Part shown: positions 34,769 through 47,600 of the stretch, piece after piece
Numbering within the stretch: position 1 is the stretch's first letter
Layout of the letters: each line of letters opens with the position of its first letter
Source of the DNA: Brasenia schreberi
Lineage: Eukaryota; Streptophyta; Magnoliopsida; Nymphaeales; Cabombaceae
Assembly (NCBI GenBank): GCA_036023115.1
Contig: JAYKKT010000040.1
Location: 3,961,001 to 4,025,000 of the forward strand
Reading direction: 5' to 3'
DNA length: 64,000 nucleotides
Notes under the pieces: generated by a model
What the model was told of the DNA's origin: nothing
Databases searched by the model: none
The model's input: the letters and a program-made list of their open reading frames with translations, nothing else
Made by a program: the position numbers and the translations under genes

Positions 34769-37700
34769 ATGACTGCGACCATCGACTCTCCATCGAATAT
34801 TCCGGCGACCACCTTGGGATTTCCCGGCGACGATACGCAATTACTCCTCCACCGCGGTCCCTTGTCCCAGATCGTCCGAGGGGATCAAGATTTCATTCCT
34901 GCAAATCCTTCCTCGCCTCCGGAACATGATCCGGATGGGTCTCCGCCAAAGCGGGTGTCAGAGACGGGCAACCTGATGCTCGTCGTCGGCAAACCTCCTG
35001 ACGAGGCTGGCGATGGCTCGCCGTCGGTGAAGAAGCAGGCCTGGAACAAGCCCTCCAATGGGCCGGGCTCGCCGGCAGAGGTGGGTCCCGTCATGGGTGC
35101 GGCATCGTGGCCGGCACTTTCCGAATCCGCGAGGGTTACTTCGAGATCGGCCGATTCACCGAAGCCTTTTGAGGACGGATCGACGGGTTCTCCGGTGGGT
35201 TTTTTCTTGATTCTCGATTGCATGCTTGGGAATTCTCGTTGGAATTTCTGTGATGAGTGGCTGTTTCATGTTTCTCTATTGTTGTTGATTTGTTCCATTA
35301 GGTTCTGGTAATGCCGCGATCAAAACTTTCTTTGATTACGATTCTTGGTGTTTCCATTATTCCTTTGTTGCTGTTATTGATTTCAATTAGACTTTGAAAT
35401 GCCACAATCTTTATAGGAAACCGCATGAACCTTTCTTTGGTGGGTATTTTCTCTTTTTCATGTTGGTGTTTATTTCCATTAGGCTGTTGTAGTGCCACAA
35501 TCTCCAGAGAAGCCTTCTCAAAACTCAAATGCGAATCCAGCCCAGAACCACGTTTTCTCAAATCGGCAGAAATCTATGAACAGACGAAATGCTAATATTG
35601 CCAACGGTGATACCAGTTATTCGGCAGAGGAATCGCCCCATGGTGACTATGATAGGCCGGAATGGATCCAGAAAGATTACCCACAGAAGAACAATTGGGA
35701 GTGGGGATCGAGGGGAGTGGTTTCTCAGGGATTCAGCGGGAACAACCACCTAAGAAATTCGTTTAGGAGGGGCAATGGGTCTCACCAACGTGCTGATAAC
35801 CTTCACAATAACAATCATGGGAATAAGGGCAACGCTGCTGATCATGATCGGGGGAATTATGAACGGAATTCAAGTAGGGGGGGCCGACGGGATTTTCACC
35901 AGCAGCAGAGGGTTGGCCCACGGAATTTCATCCGCCAGCTTGCTAATCCGCCATTTATGAGCCTATCTCAGGCTTGTGCAACCCCGATTCCTTATCCTGG
36001 TGAGCGACCTTCCATCTGTTTGCAATGCAGAATGTGGTCATAGTTTGCTTATTGATTGTATCTTGCAGAGTTTGCCCCTCAGGTTTATTATGTTCCAACT
36101 TCACCTACCGAGCCACTTCGAGGTATGCCGTTCATAGCACACGCCCAAGTTCCTGCTTTGTTTTTCCCTGCACCCGATCCTCAGTTGTCTGCCTTGCTAG
36201 TTAAACAGATAGAGTATTATTTCAGGTAAATCCTGTTTGCATTGAGAATGAGAAGGGGAAGTTTGCAATTTGTTGTTTCTAACAGTTTCTCTTCATTCCG
36301 TTGATACTCTGACCTATTGCAGTGGAGAAAATTTGTGTAAAGATATATACTTACGGCAGAACATGGATAAGCAAGGATGGGTTCCTATCTATGTGATTGC
36401 AAATTTCAACCGAGTGAGTGCCCTGTTGATTTTTGATGGTCTAATTTATGAGAGCAGCTTTCATTTTATCCATGAATTCGCTTAAACATATGATTGCTTT
36501 CTTTCCTTTCTGTCATACATGGTTTCTCTTGCAATGAATTTGTTATGCCAAAATCTCTTCTCATGCAAGTCGACCGGTTTTACATTTCCTACTTGAGATT
36601 TCTTAACTTGTATATCTTATTTTTGTCTATATGAACTGTCTTGAAGATAACAAACCCCTTTTCTTTAATACATTTCTGGTACTTCACTATCTCTTAAGGA
36701 GACATTACCAAACTTGAGCTTTATATCAACTTACAGCAAGCTCATTTGCCAATAGATATAACGTGGAGTGCAGGTTTTGTTTGAATCATGATATCATTTG
36801 TCTGCTGGTGGGCATATTTGTTATGCTGTAGAAACTGAAATAAGTAAGTTTAGTTTCATCTTTTTCAGTAAGAGGTTTATTGCCATGGAACCTGTCAAAG
36901 ACTTCTCAATATAAATTGTTTGAAAATGTTCACGTCAGTATCTTCTGCTCTAAACCTACTTGAGATGACTCATTCTTTTGAATGATTGCCATCACATTTG
37001 ATCTGTATTGACATATGTACGTTCTTCAACTTCAAAACCTCAATCTTTCAACTTTTTCTACTATGTATTGCAACTCCATGTGGTTAGATGATTGTGTCAA
37101 TTTTGTTCTCATCAGAGTAAGGAGAATTACCACATGAGGATCATACTTCGCATTATTGGTATATATCATGTCATTCATGATAGATCATTTACATATTAGT
37201 GTCATTTTATTCTTTCATATTAGTGTTTTTAAGTTTCGGAACATGTTGCCATTCAATGATGCTCCTTAGTCTTGTTTATGTTTTTTGTTGCTTTTGAGCT
37301 TCCTCTGTATATTGACCTGAGGATATCGTTTTCACGTGTTCTCTTTATTTGCTTGATGCTGGTGCAAGTGCTCTGGTGACAGTTAAGCTAAGAGCCCAAT
37401 CTGTGTGGTGAATAAATTCTTGTTTCCCCCCCCCCCCTTATTTCATAACAATCAACACATTTACATTTGTATCTGATAGCCATTATGGGCCTTTGAATGG
37501 CTTCGTCTTAGTCTGATGACTCTTCTGGTTTTCTTGTACTACGGTTGCTAACTCTGACCAATGACTTTCATATCGATATTTTATTGCATAACATGGCAGC
37601 GATAGGAACTGGTTTCTTTGTGAAGTCACTTGTTGCTTTTCATGTAACTTGTACATCGTAGAATGTTCTTGTTTAGCGATTTCTTCTCCTTTATCTTTGA

Positions 37701-40700
37701 TATAGGCCTCACTTTCTTAAACTGCATTTCTATTTCTCTTAATGACTTTAAACTAGTTCCAAGTAACACCCAAATTGTGATGCCTTGTGTAGGTGTAAAA
37801 TAACTTCTGCAAGGGCATATGCATCTTGGAGTGTAGAGCTTTTATGCTATCTATGCTGAACATATTTTTAGCTTTTCTACTCACTGAAGATTCTCATTTG
37901 AAGTCTTGAACAAATCCCTGCTGACTAATTGAAACTTACAGCTCCATACTTTTCTGTTTTCCCCCCTAAAAGAAGATCGGTCTTTTTCCTTTGAACTTGA
38001 GCTCATTTGTTGTAATGCTCATGTTTTTTTCCGTCTATCCTCCTTTTGGTAGTGCAACTTGTTAAAGATGGGGATTGTCAAAGTATGGTTCGTTGTGTCA
38101 TGAAAAGCTATTTTTCTCGTTCTTGTATTCCAGGGCTATGTGGAAACTAGATTTTAAGTTATCAAAAGAACCTGTAAGAAGGTATGAAAAACTAGATTTT
38201 GAAAGTATTAAAAGAGGTAGAGGACGACTAAAGTGTTGGAAATAAACAATAAAGAATATATAGCTTATTGTGCTTATTGTGAGTTAAATGCTAACATGGC
38301 ACGTGATAGGACTCTGTGGAAACAAAGAATCCATGTAGTCGACCCCATCTAGTATGAAAAAAAGGCTTAGTTGTTGTTGTATTCAAGGGCAGTCTCGGGC
38401 CTTCTGATGTCAGCTTGCTTCTTTTCTTTCGACCTTGAAGAAGAAAAACTTCGTATATCACGAGTAATGGAGTAATGAGTGATGAAAAATCCACTGGATC
38501 AATGGAACAACCTTAGGTTTTTTACTGATGATGATAGAGTTGTATTCATGAGCTGTTTGGCGGGTGCATTATGTTAGTACCATTCCTGTTGCTTTGCATT
38601 TCAACTTTGGATCTAGCTCTCTGTGATGGTATTGCACATTACTGTGGTGGTGAGTATAGGGAAGTGAGGTGGTGAGTGCAGGGCTTCTATGCGATGAGAG
38701 ATAATCATGAAGATGGCTATGTAAATATCAGTGCATTGAATGGCAGGGGTAGGAGACTCTCTTTTGGAAGTTTTTAAGTTATTTGTGGTGCATTTTCAGA
38801 ATGATTGAATAAGATTTCATCAAGCTGATTGGACATCAGATGATCATTTATTTATTGGTGAATCTCAAATACCTTTAGAGGAAAATCTGAAAAAAAGATC
38901 ACTTGACCTTGGTGGTTTGAGGCTCTGAGCTCTAGGTGAGTTATGCTTTATTTGACAACTGCAAGTTAAAGCAAAAGCAAGTAGGGCAACTTTTGATTGT
39001 TTTACGTGTCTAATGTTTGCTTGTAGTCATGGAGGAGGAGCTTAGTCTAAAGATTAATGGAGATGCAAAACAGCGTGTTCTCTTAGGTGATAAGAAACAT
39101 AAATTATGTGAAATTGTATTTCATTGATTGGGTAAGGTACTTCACCCAGGACTTGCCGGTTCATCTTCATATTAAACAATTGTCATCTTGTAAAGTCCTC
39201 TAATCTCATCTTTTGAAAAGATGTTTCTGTGATTCTACCATAATCTTTCTGAGACAACGGAACTCGTGTAACCGATAGTTACGGGCAACATTTTTTTTGT
39301 AATTGAGCAGCGATTAACATTTTCTTCACGTTTATGAGTGTTCTGTAGGAAGGGCAGCAGCATGACAAACTAGGAAATAGTTCCAAAAGGTTTAGTAAGA
39401 TTTTCTTTTTCCTTTAATTCTAGCAAATAATATGCATCTTTACTGAGGAAAAAAGAATCGATTTCAATTTTTTTCAGAAAGTGCTTGTCTTCCTTATGAA
39501 GAACATTACTTAGATTAGTGGAGGTTAGCCTTATTAAAAGATTTCAAAGTGGTGATTGAAGGAAAAAAAAAAAAGATCAATAGAAAAGCTGCTTTACTTT
39601 GGCAGTTTTCTGTGAAGCTCATGAAAAAGCAGAATGGAAAGCCTTCATTTGGGTATTCTTACGGTACGATAACCTAGTTATGTGCAAAAGGATATCCTGA
39701 ACAATGATTTATGTTTTGGGAGCGGCTGATGTGATAAGCGGCATAAAATTATTAGTTTAATCGTCTTAGTTCATGATACTATTTCCACGACACTCTTGCT
39801 GTTCTTAGTTGGTTGGAACTTGAAGATTTATTGGCCCCAGGTCTTCATTTCTAGCTATCAGAACCGCATTGATGCAGCTAGAACTGCATGTTTAATCAGA
39901 ACTTGAGGGTACGTAGTCAACAGGACCAACTATGATTCTTAATTTCATATTTAGCTGTTGGACAAACTTATGTCCCATTATTCACGTCTTGATACTCGAT
40001 CTTCCTCTGTTGGTATATCTGCTTGTCCTTCTATATAGCCTGAAGAATAATGTGCAAGGTTCGCAAAGCAGCCTTCATATATCTAATATTTCCTATTATT
40101 ATTTCTGTTTAGCTAATAAGCATCACTATCTAATTTGAATACATTAAAATTCCTTTTGCGTTTTCATCACCATTATCATATTAGCTAGTAAAAGGTGGAC
40201 CTTTGCCTAATTGCTACCACTCAATCCATTTGAGCACCTTGCTTGTCACATATGATGTCTTAGTTCTTATATTTTGGAGTGCAGGGTGTGTTAGGTTCTT
40301 TTTAAACGGAACATCAAAATGACGGTTGGAGTATGAAGTTATACCTGCATAATTTCAAAAACATCAAAACCAATTCATATAAACATCCTCACAATTGTCA
40401 AGTTATGCGTCAGAGAACTTGCTCTTAGTGGTTCTTCATTCGTTTGATATGTCAACATGCCTGAACATGCATAATTGTCTGAAATATTCTGCTTGGGCGT
40501 TGGACAATCTATTGCTTGATATTTGTATACATTTATCTCCTCAGCCTACTCTAGAACATTTCCCTGCATTAAACCTTTCACATATGAAGTATGTATAAAG
40601 AGACGGACATATTAAGGGAACAAGCTTTACAAGCTGGCCAGTGTTTCTTATTGTCTTGTACATCAATCAGGAAATTTTCCTGGTGAAGTGGTTATATCAC

Positions 40701-42025
40701 ATTTTCGGGAGGTTATGTCCTATCTGCCACATGCCGATAGGCAGAGGTATGTATGCATACCATGTCACCAGTGTTTCACGTGCTGCTATCCAAAATCCCC
40801 GTTTTCCTTCTAATAATTAGAACAATGCAGTGCTGGCTACCTGATTTGAAGGTGTATCCTGAGTGTATGAGATTGAAAAGCTAGTGAATTTCAATACTTC
40901 GGGTGCTTTCTGAGGAAGCCCATTGTTTTCCTATTCTTCCTGATAGGATTATCTTTCTATAGACTCTTTGGCATATATTATGGTGTTGTATGATAGTGCA
41001 TTTAAGCGTACAACATGAAGCTTTCTCTCTGTTGTACTGGTTGTAGTAGTTTGCAAAAATGTTTGGCAAGAATTAGTGCAAGAGACACGAGAGGTAATAA
41101 TCTTGGACGGGAAGGCCAAACTTCTTTTTCAATCCTTGCCTGATGAGCAACTGGGTTCTCTTGTTGGTTTTACTGATTCTAGGTCTAGTCCCTGAATCCT
41201 GTCTGCCACCATTAAGATCTTTTCTTCTTTCTGTGGAAGGAAGAGTGCTTTGAAAAAGTCCTAGAAGACGATCTTGTTGTTATCCTTTTGCTTTGTCTTA
41301 TGATATCGTCATGAAGACACTGTGCATTGTTCCAGTGACCATCACTTGGCAAACATGCAACACATTTTCTAAGTAGGGTATCAATTTCATATTATCCTGT
41401 TCATTCTGTGACCTGTCTCCCGGGTTTATGATATGGTATGAATATTTATGTGTTTGTTAAATCTTGGGATTAGCCTTGATGCATCTGCTCTCTTAGTCAC
41501 TTTTAGAGACATGGGCATCTTTTGCTATCTACTCTGCTCATCTTGTTTGGGATCAAGCAATTTGCAGGTTAGGCAATTAACGAACAACATCCCCTTCATT
41601 CTGGATTCTATGAGGATGTCCTCTGTTGTCGAAATTCAGGTACCTTTCTCATGTTATTCTTTTGATACTATATGGAAGATGCAGCAACTGTTTTGGTTGC
41701 CTCGTAACTGATGTGCGTGTAGGGGGACAAAATAAGGAAACGGGACGATTGGAACAATTGGCTTTTACCACCTCAGTCTTCTGCGTCAAACGCAGAGTCG
41801 GCTGTTATTTCTAATGTTGATGATCTAACTGCTCCCCTGAGAGAAATTGGGCTGGAGGGGTCCTCACAAAAGACTAGCCCAAGCGGTTTTCCTTTCTTAG
41901 AAGATCATCACAAGACGCTTAGCAGATCATCCTCTGAGGAGTTCGCTGGCGAGTCATTTGCATCTCACAGGGAAGTGAAGGGACAGACCGTATCTCCACC
42001 TAGCATCATCAGTACTGTTCAATGA
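34769..42025 (+). CDS. LARP1: LARP1-type La-related RNA-binding protein
   Basis: Six exons join in phase to 521 residues: 34769-35194, 35483-35999, 36069-36225, 36323-36413, 41568-41639 and 41723-42025. Residues 1-315 are low-complexity, rich in Ser, Pro, Asn and Gly. The block AWNKPSNG...VMGAASWPALSES is typical of plant LARP1. The La motif spans about 350-435: PDPQLSALLVKQIEYYFSGENLCKDIYLRQ, MDKQGWVPIYVIANFNRV, LTNNIPFILDSM, IRKRDDWNNWLLP. The last 85 residues are Ser-rich. There is no DM15 region, so it resembles the short plant LARP1b/c type. LARP1 proteins bind mRNA and affect its stability and translation; Arabidopsis short forms are linked to leaf senescence. Intron 4 is 5.15 kb and splits the La motif. 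The FD-like gene follows tail to tail 1.8 kb downstream. Confidence 0.92.
38180..38382 (+). mobile_element. RTE LINE 3'-end fragment in LARP1 intron 4
   Basis: The segment matches the 3' end of the same RTE family: GAAAAACTAGATTTTGAAAG, GTGTTGGAAATAAACAATAAAG, CAAAGAATCCATGTAG, CGACCCCATCTAGTATG, then AGGCTTAGTTGTTGTTG. It is in the same orientation as LARP1, unlike the other four copies. Confidence 0.85.
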
Positions 42026-43818
42026 ATATCACACATTGATATCTTTCATCGAACTTACTGAATCCATGTGAAAAAAGAAGAGCTTGGGGGAGTGGGAAGA
42101 AATTCTTGCTATAGGAGTTGGAAAATTTTGGGTCGTGTAAAGAGTTGAGGTGTTAAATAGCTTAGCTAAATGGCAGAGTACAGGGCTGATTTGCGTTCAT
42201 GGAAGCGGAGATGGACACAAGAAAAAGAAAAAATAAATCAAAGAAAAATGCTCGCTAGCTGGTTGTGAGTCATTGGTGAGCGTTTTGTTCCTGGCTCTAC
42301 AGTTTGGTTTGCATTGTGATTAAAGGATCACCCTGCGGCTATCTTATCAAAGAGTGACTTCTCAAGATCGACTTATCCTGAGGCTCTTTTGCTTGCCTAG
42401 CAGAAAATAGAGTTCGAAAAGTGGGTGATTCTTTCCACCACTTTGAAAGGTTCTTTGCGAATCTGAAGTGAGTGGAGGTTCTGTGGGACGCAAGGTCTCT
42501 TCTCGATATGATGTTGATCTTTTATCCATTATAGTTCTTTTATTAAAAGAACCAAAATGGGTTTATGCTGTGTTCTTTTGAAGACTCATCTGCACTATCG
42601 GTTTCTTTATAAAACCTTGATGAAGTGATAAACTGAACTCTGATTGTATAATAATTCAAGCCATTTTTCTGGCTTGACTGTTTACCATAATGATGTGGTG
42701 TTCATTTTGGTGAGACTTATCAGCATAGCTCCTATTTCATGGGTTGCTTCACTGCTGACAATTTAGCATTATTGCCCATCTGTGTTTGGTTTTGTTATGC
42801 CATGAGATTTAATGAGTCTTTGTTGTGGATCGGCCATGTCTGAAAGAGAATCTTGGAGAGTGGATACTCACGAAAATGTGCATTGCATATATTGCTCACC
42901 TGGCTGCGGGTTGACTCTCAAGTTTCAAGGTGATGAATTTGATACACAATGCTTGCGTCTGGCTTCGGCCTCATATTTGCCTGAGTGTGGGAAGTTCACG
43001 CTTCATCTGCCCAACACGATTCACTTGTACGACACGTTACATACATGTGCTACTCTCCTAAAAAGTCGTTTAAAATATGAAAAGAGCTTTTCTCAATCAA
43101 CATGATTTTCGAAAACTGCAAAGTCTTCGGGTTCTGACACGAAAGAGGCGAAGACTTCACAAACCTTTTAATGGTACGCTAGTTGAGTTAGGTCCGAATG
43201 AACCACCTCAGCTTTGTCAGACAGTTCACCATCGACTTTAGGCTTTTAGTGGTATTGTTAAGACACCCCTCGTCTTTCGTATGGTGTATTATCCAGACAA
43301 ATCACATTGGTGCAAGGATAAAGGATTGGTTTTGGTTTACTTAATTGTTTCATTAGCTGAGTAGAAAGTTTATACCACCCTAAATTGTTGCAAGCTCCTG
43401 TCACACACTAGTGCTCTCTCTCTCTCTCGAGTCCTAAAAACTTGGAAGATACAAACCAAATGGGGATGAGTTTTCTCGAGGACACGTGCACGAGACTGGC
43501 CGAGAATAGGAGAGCATGCGGGAATGAGTGGAACCCAAGGATCAAACCAAATGCAGAAAAAGAGTGGAACCCTGGCAAACCGCAAAAGCGCGCACAGCAA
43601 GAAAAACATAGAAGACCCCGAGAGAGAGAGAGAGAGTAAATCCGCCATATTCTTAACAAAATATTGCAGACTTTGAAAATATGGTCGGAAGCAGAAACCG
43701 ACCAAAATAGACGTCCATGGCTATGACAATGCATTTCCTTTACACCTAGAAGATAAGGGGAGCTCTGAAACTTCTCTGAGCTGCTCAATCTGAAGAGATT
43801 ATCCAGAAAAGCAAGAAC
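42026..43818. other. Convergent intergenic DNA between LARP1 and the FD-like gene
   Basis: The first several hundred bases are the likely LARP1 3' UTR. A Cys-rich open frame of 97 codons at 42812-43105 has no recognised family. GA tracts lie at 43419-43427 and 43621-43636 (CT on the opposite strand for the former). No other gene is supported. Confidence 0.4.
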
Positions 43819-43933
43819 TCAAAATGGAGCCGTCGTCGTTCTCCTAAGAATCGGTTTCTCCTTTTTGTATTGACTCCCTCCAGCCTGCTTCCCTGACATT
43901 TGCTGTAAAGTCCACCACCATCAAACATAATCT

Positions 43934-44003
<70 letters not shown>

Positions 44004-44127
44004 CTTGCATCTGGCTTAGTTGGTTTTGTTGCTGCTGCAGTTGCTTTAGCTTGATATTCTCCTCAACTAAGTGGGCAATTTCGATCTCCAACTCGTTGGT
44101 ATACGCCTAAAGCGTTAAAAGAAGAAT

Positions 44128-44194
<67 letters not shown>

Positions 44195-44624
44195 CCTGCT
44201 TTCTGGCTCTAGACCGAGCGGCGGACTCCCGGTTCTTGATCATGCGTTTCTGGCGTCGATCAACCAAATCTTCGCCCTTCATAACACTACCACGCTTCCT
44301 GCAGAAGTCTCCGAAACCGGGTGGTTCGACCATGTGCTGTGGGTGATGCACAGACGAGGACGAAGACGAGACTCTCGGCTCGAACCCACCAAGCCAATCG
44401 AGGTAGTGCATCTCGTTGCATCCCGAGTTGAGGCTCAGCAGGGTGGTAGCGGGGGCCGTGGTGGCTGCCGCAGGCATCGGCCGTAACATGCCGACGACTT
44501 CCGAAGAGATTCCCGAGCGGCTTCTCTCCCCGGCCAGGAAATCCTGAAGCATCATTTTTCTTTCTCCTTGTTGTTCCTCTTCTCCTAGGTTGCTCAGACT
44601 CGTCTCTTTCCATACTCTGTCCAT
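43819..44624 (-). CDS. FD-like group A bZIP transcription factor
   Basis: Three exons, 44196-44624, 43999-44106 and 43819-43902, join in phase to 206 residues. The basic region RRQKRMIKNRESAARSRARKQ ends exon 1 (N-x7-R present), the zipper AYTNELEIEIAHLVEENIKLKQ is exon 2, and the C-terminus LRRTTTAPF is exon 3. The TAPF end matches the FD/bZIP27 class, whose R-x-x-S/T-A-P motif binds 14-3-3 proteins and so FT-type florigen to switch on floral meristem genes; ABI5-type members end differently. The N-terminal half has a short MMLQDFL helix like other group A members. Intron 1 begins with GC rather than GT (CAG/GCACTC), and both introns begin with long CT tracts. A TTTAAATATT element lies about 45-55 bases upstream of the start. 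Confidence 0.9.
43935..43998 (-). repeat. CT microsatellite at the donor of FD-like intron 2
   Basis: On the coding strand, a pure (CT)n tract of about 62 bases starts directly after the GT of the donor (CAG/GTCTCTCT). The intron is only 96 bases long, so most of it is microsatellite. Confidence 0.9.
44131..44195 (-). repeat. CT microsatellite at the GC donor of FD-like intron 1
   Basis: On the coding strand, the intron begins GCACTCTCTCT and consists almost wholly of (CT)n until the acceptor region TTCTTTTAACGCTTTAG. The intron is 89 bases long. Confidence 0.9.
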
Positions 44625-47600
44625 TTCTTCCTTACTCTACCAAGGGAGAAAATGATGTGAGGAGAATATTTAAAACCCTCTCATAAAACCCTCTCAATCT
44701 AGAAATATAAATGTTGGGAGCCCGTCTTAATCTCTATCAATGGTAAAAGCCATATGGGGGCACTTTTACGTTCCTTTTCACAATGGAAAGATCCTCTCTC
44801 TCGCAACAGAAATGATGTGTGGAAGCATTTATGCGCCGTTCTCTCTCTAAGAAAAAGATGTCTCTTTTGAGCCATTTCTCTCGAGCTTGCATTAGTGGTG
44901 TCAGTGTAGGAACCTAAAAGGAACGACATGTCTCCTCCGATGAACCAATGAGCCTCTGCTGGGTCTAAGTACTTGTTACAATTTAGGCTGTACCTTTTGA
45001 ACATTATCTAAACTTTATATATAGTATGTGCCAACACGTCATAATTTGAATATTGGAATAAGAGCGATAGTCAAGGTCCTCAAGGAGATATGTGGGGCTA
45101 GACAAATTACTCTTTAATGGGTACTGTCTCAACCTTTTGTAAGAACGGGCATGGTCTTGTGAAATGGATACGTGACTCAAAAAGAACTACCACAATTGTT
45201 TTCAGAAGGAACAGTACTCTAAGTTGTTCTTGTTCCTTTTCGGGGAGGACGTCCCATCGTCCCTTCCACTAAAACTTTCAGTTTCGAGGGCTCCACTAAA
45301 ACTGTGTGTGTGTATACAGAGTGAGAGAGAGACCCGATCAATGTGCGTCGCCCGGTAGGACTCGCGGGTCGTGAGTTTTCTTCTTTCCTTCCTTGTTGTT
45401 CAAAGGGAGGAAGGCTCAGACAGAGAAATCGTCTTTTCCTCTTTCTCACGTCCCATCACCATACACCTTTAAAACCACCGGCCTTTTTTATTTTCAGAAA
45501 ACTGATTAATTGGTTGCAGAGTTTTAGAGAGTGAAATAGCTAGGAACACGTTCCCTAGAGAGAGAGGTACGAGCTCTCACAGTATTAGGTTACAGAGAGG
45601 AGTGTGGCTGCAGGAGATTCCTTCACCTCATATGTATTGCTCTCTTCTCCCAACTTGGTACTTATCAAAGTACCTATGAGAGAGGTTATCACTGTACTGA
45701 AACTAGGTTCCAGTTCACCTTCACTGAAGCGACTCCATCAACTGATTCCGGACTACGCGCGCTTGCGCACACACAGACAATCTCATTACTTGGTCTAACG
45801 ATGTTTAAAGAGATCGTTAGGTCCTATCTTCTCTTCATGATTCATACGTTGTGAAGAAGCGAATTCAGTGGCCTGTATTGCGTATTGGCTCGCACAAGGG
45901 AATTGGCACTAATGCTTTTAAGATCCTAGATTCTACCTCAGATCTGGTGTGGTTTGTGGACACTCTCTTGCGAATCAAATCACGAGAATCATACGATCTA
46001 TGTATTCAAGATATGATGCTGCTTAATATGATCAATTGATCATATGATGACCTGATTACAATATCTTAAGAATCGCAAGACAAGATCAAGATGCCACTGA
46101 GGTCATACACACCGAGACCCTTCGAGCCCAACAATATCAACCCTATGAACAGTCTTGAGTGGCTGCAGGAGGTCCTTTGGTACTGTACTTTCTCTTGAAA
46201 GAAAGTTTCGTTAAGGCTAGCAGGAGCTAGAAGTTCCAGTTCAGATTCTGGTCAAGTTACGGAACAAGTTGGAATAGTGAGCTATCCCAATTCACCGGCC
46301 CTAGAAGCTAATTGAGGGGAGTATCTTTATTGTTTCCACAACAAGATAGCTGCATAGAACCCAAAACACTGCTTTCTTCACCATTCTAAAGGTAAGAATA
46401 AGAATCACTTAACTGTGAGATTCCGATTCAACGGCAGGACCAAACACGGGACTTTGATCACATGTGAAGCAACGATTTAGAACAAGAATTATACTGTATC
46501 AAGAACCGATTCTTGTCAAGCGAAACCGATACGAAGCCATGCATTTCTGATTAGAGGTACACTGATTTTCACCAGCTAAGACTTCACTTGAAATTTTAAA
46601 AAATCAATCAAAAAGTTACAGGACAGGACCTAATCCATAACTATTATACATTGTTTGCTCGACTAAGCGGTTCGTCCCACCCTACAAAAAATCTAGATCA
46701 GCCACTGCCTTCGTCTGGTCTTAGATGAATCCGCGTGTTTTCCTGAAAGGTTCATGTGTGTGTGTGTTGAGCCGTAAATAGTGAGGGGGGGGGAAGAAAA
46801 GAGGGGGCCAAATGTGAGGCTGGGTTGAAAGTAGTTAGTCATATCTTAACAGATGTCAGTAAAATACTGTGCTGCACATACATCCCCTCAATCAACATTG
46901 CTTCCTTTCGTAGTATGCTTTATGAGTCTTTTGCTCCGTAGCCCCACATCAATTACTTTTTAATCAACATTATATATATATATATATATATATATTTGTT
47001 AATTGTTGTTTGGACTTTTTATAATTATTTTTTAAAAATTACATTAATAAAAAAATAGGTGGACATGAAAAGGATGAGCACGATTCTTTTTCTTATATAA
47101 TGTAACGAGAGAAAAAGAAATGGTAAACACGCAATGTTTCCATACCGTTTACTAATTATTTTTTTTGTTACAAGAAGAGGCCGAAGCTTAACACACCCAC
47201 ACATGCATCCTAAAGGAACTAACTCCACACCAACAGTGATGGTGCTAGAGCGTTCTATCATTGAGTTAATGCTCTTAGTGCTATAATCTTGTATAAATAT
47301 TTTTATTGTTCAATCTTTAAGATCAACGATCGATATTTAAATTAAAAATTTTGAATGTACTTTTGTACTTTGCATTTGATCATATGCATTAAATTCAAAG
47401 TAATTCAAATATCTACTATTGATTTCAATGATCGAATGATATGTTTTAGTAAGTTTATACAATTTAAACATTATGTAACTACTACTCTCCATCAAACTTC
47501 ATTCGTGCTCAAATTTACTCAAAATCTCCACACGAGAATTGAATTAAAAGTGTTATTGTACTTGTGTACTTTGCACTTAATGCATGATATACATTAAATG

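Noticed and set aside
42812..43105. 97-codon Cys-containing open frame between LARP1 and the FD-like gene
   Set aside because: No family recognised, no splice partner and no conserved Cys spacing; kept only as a note in the region entry.
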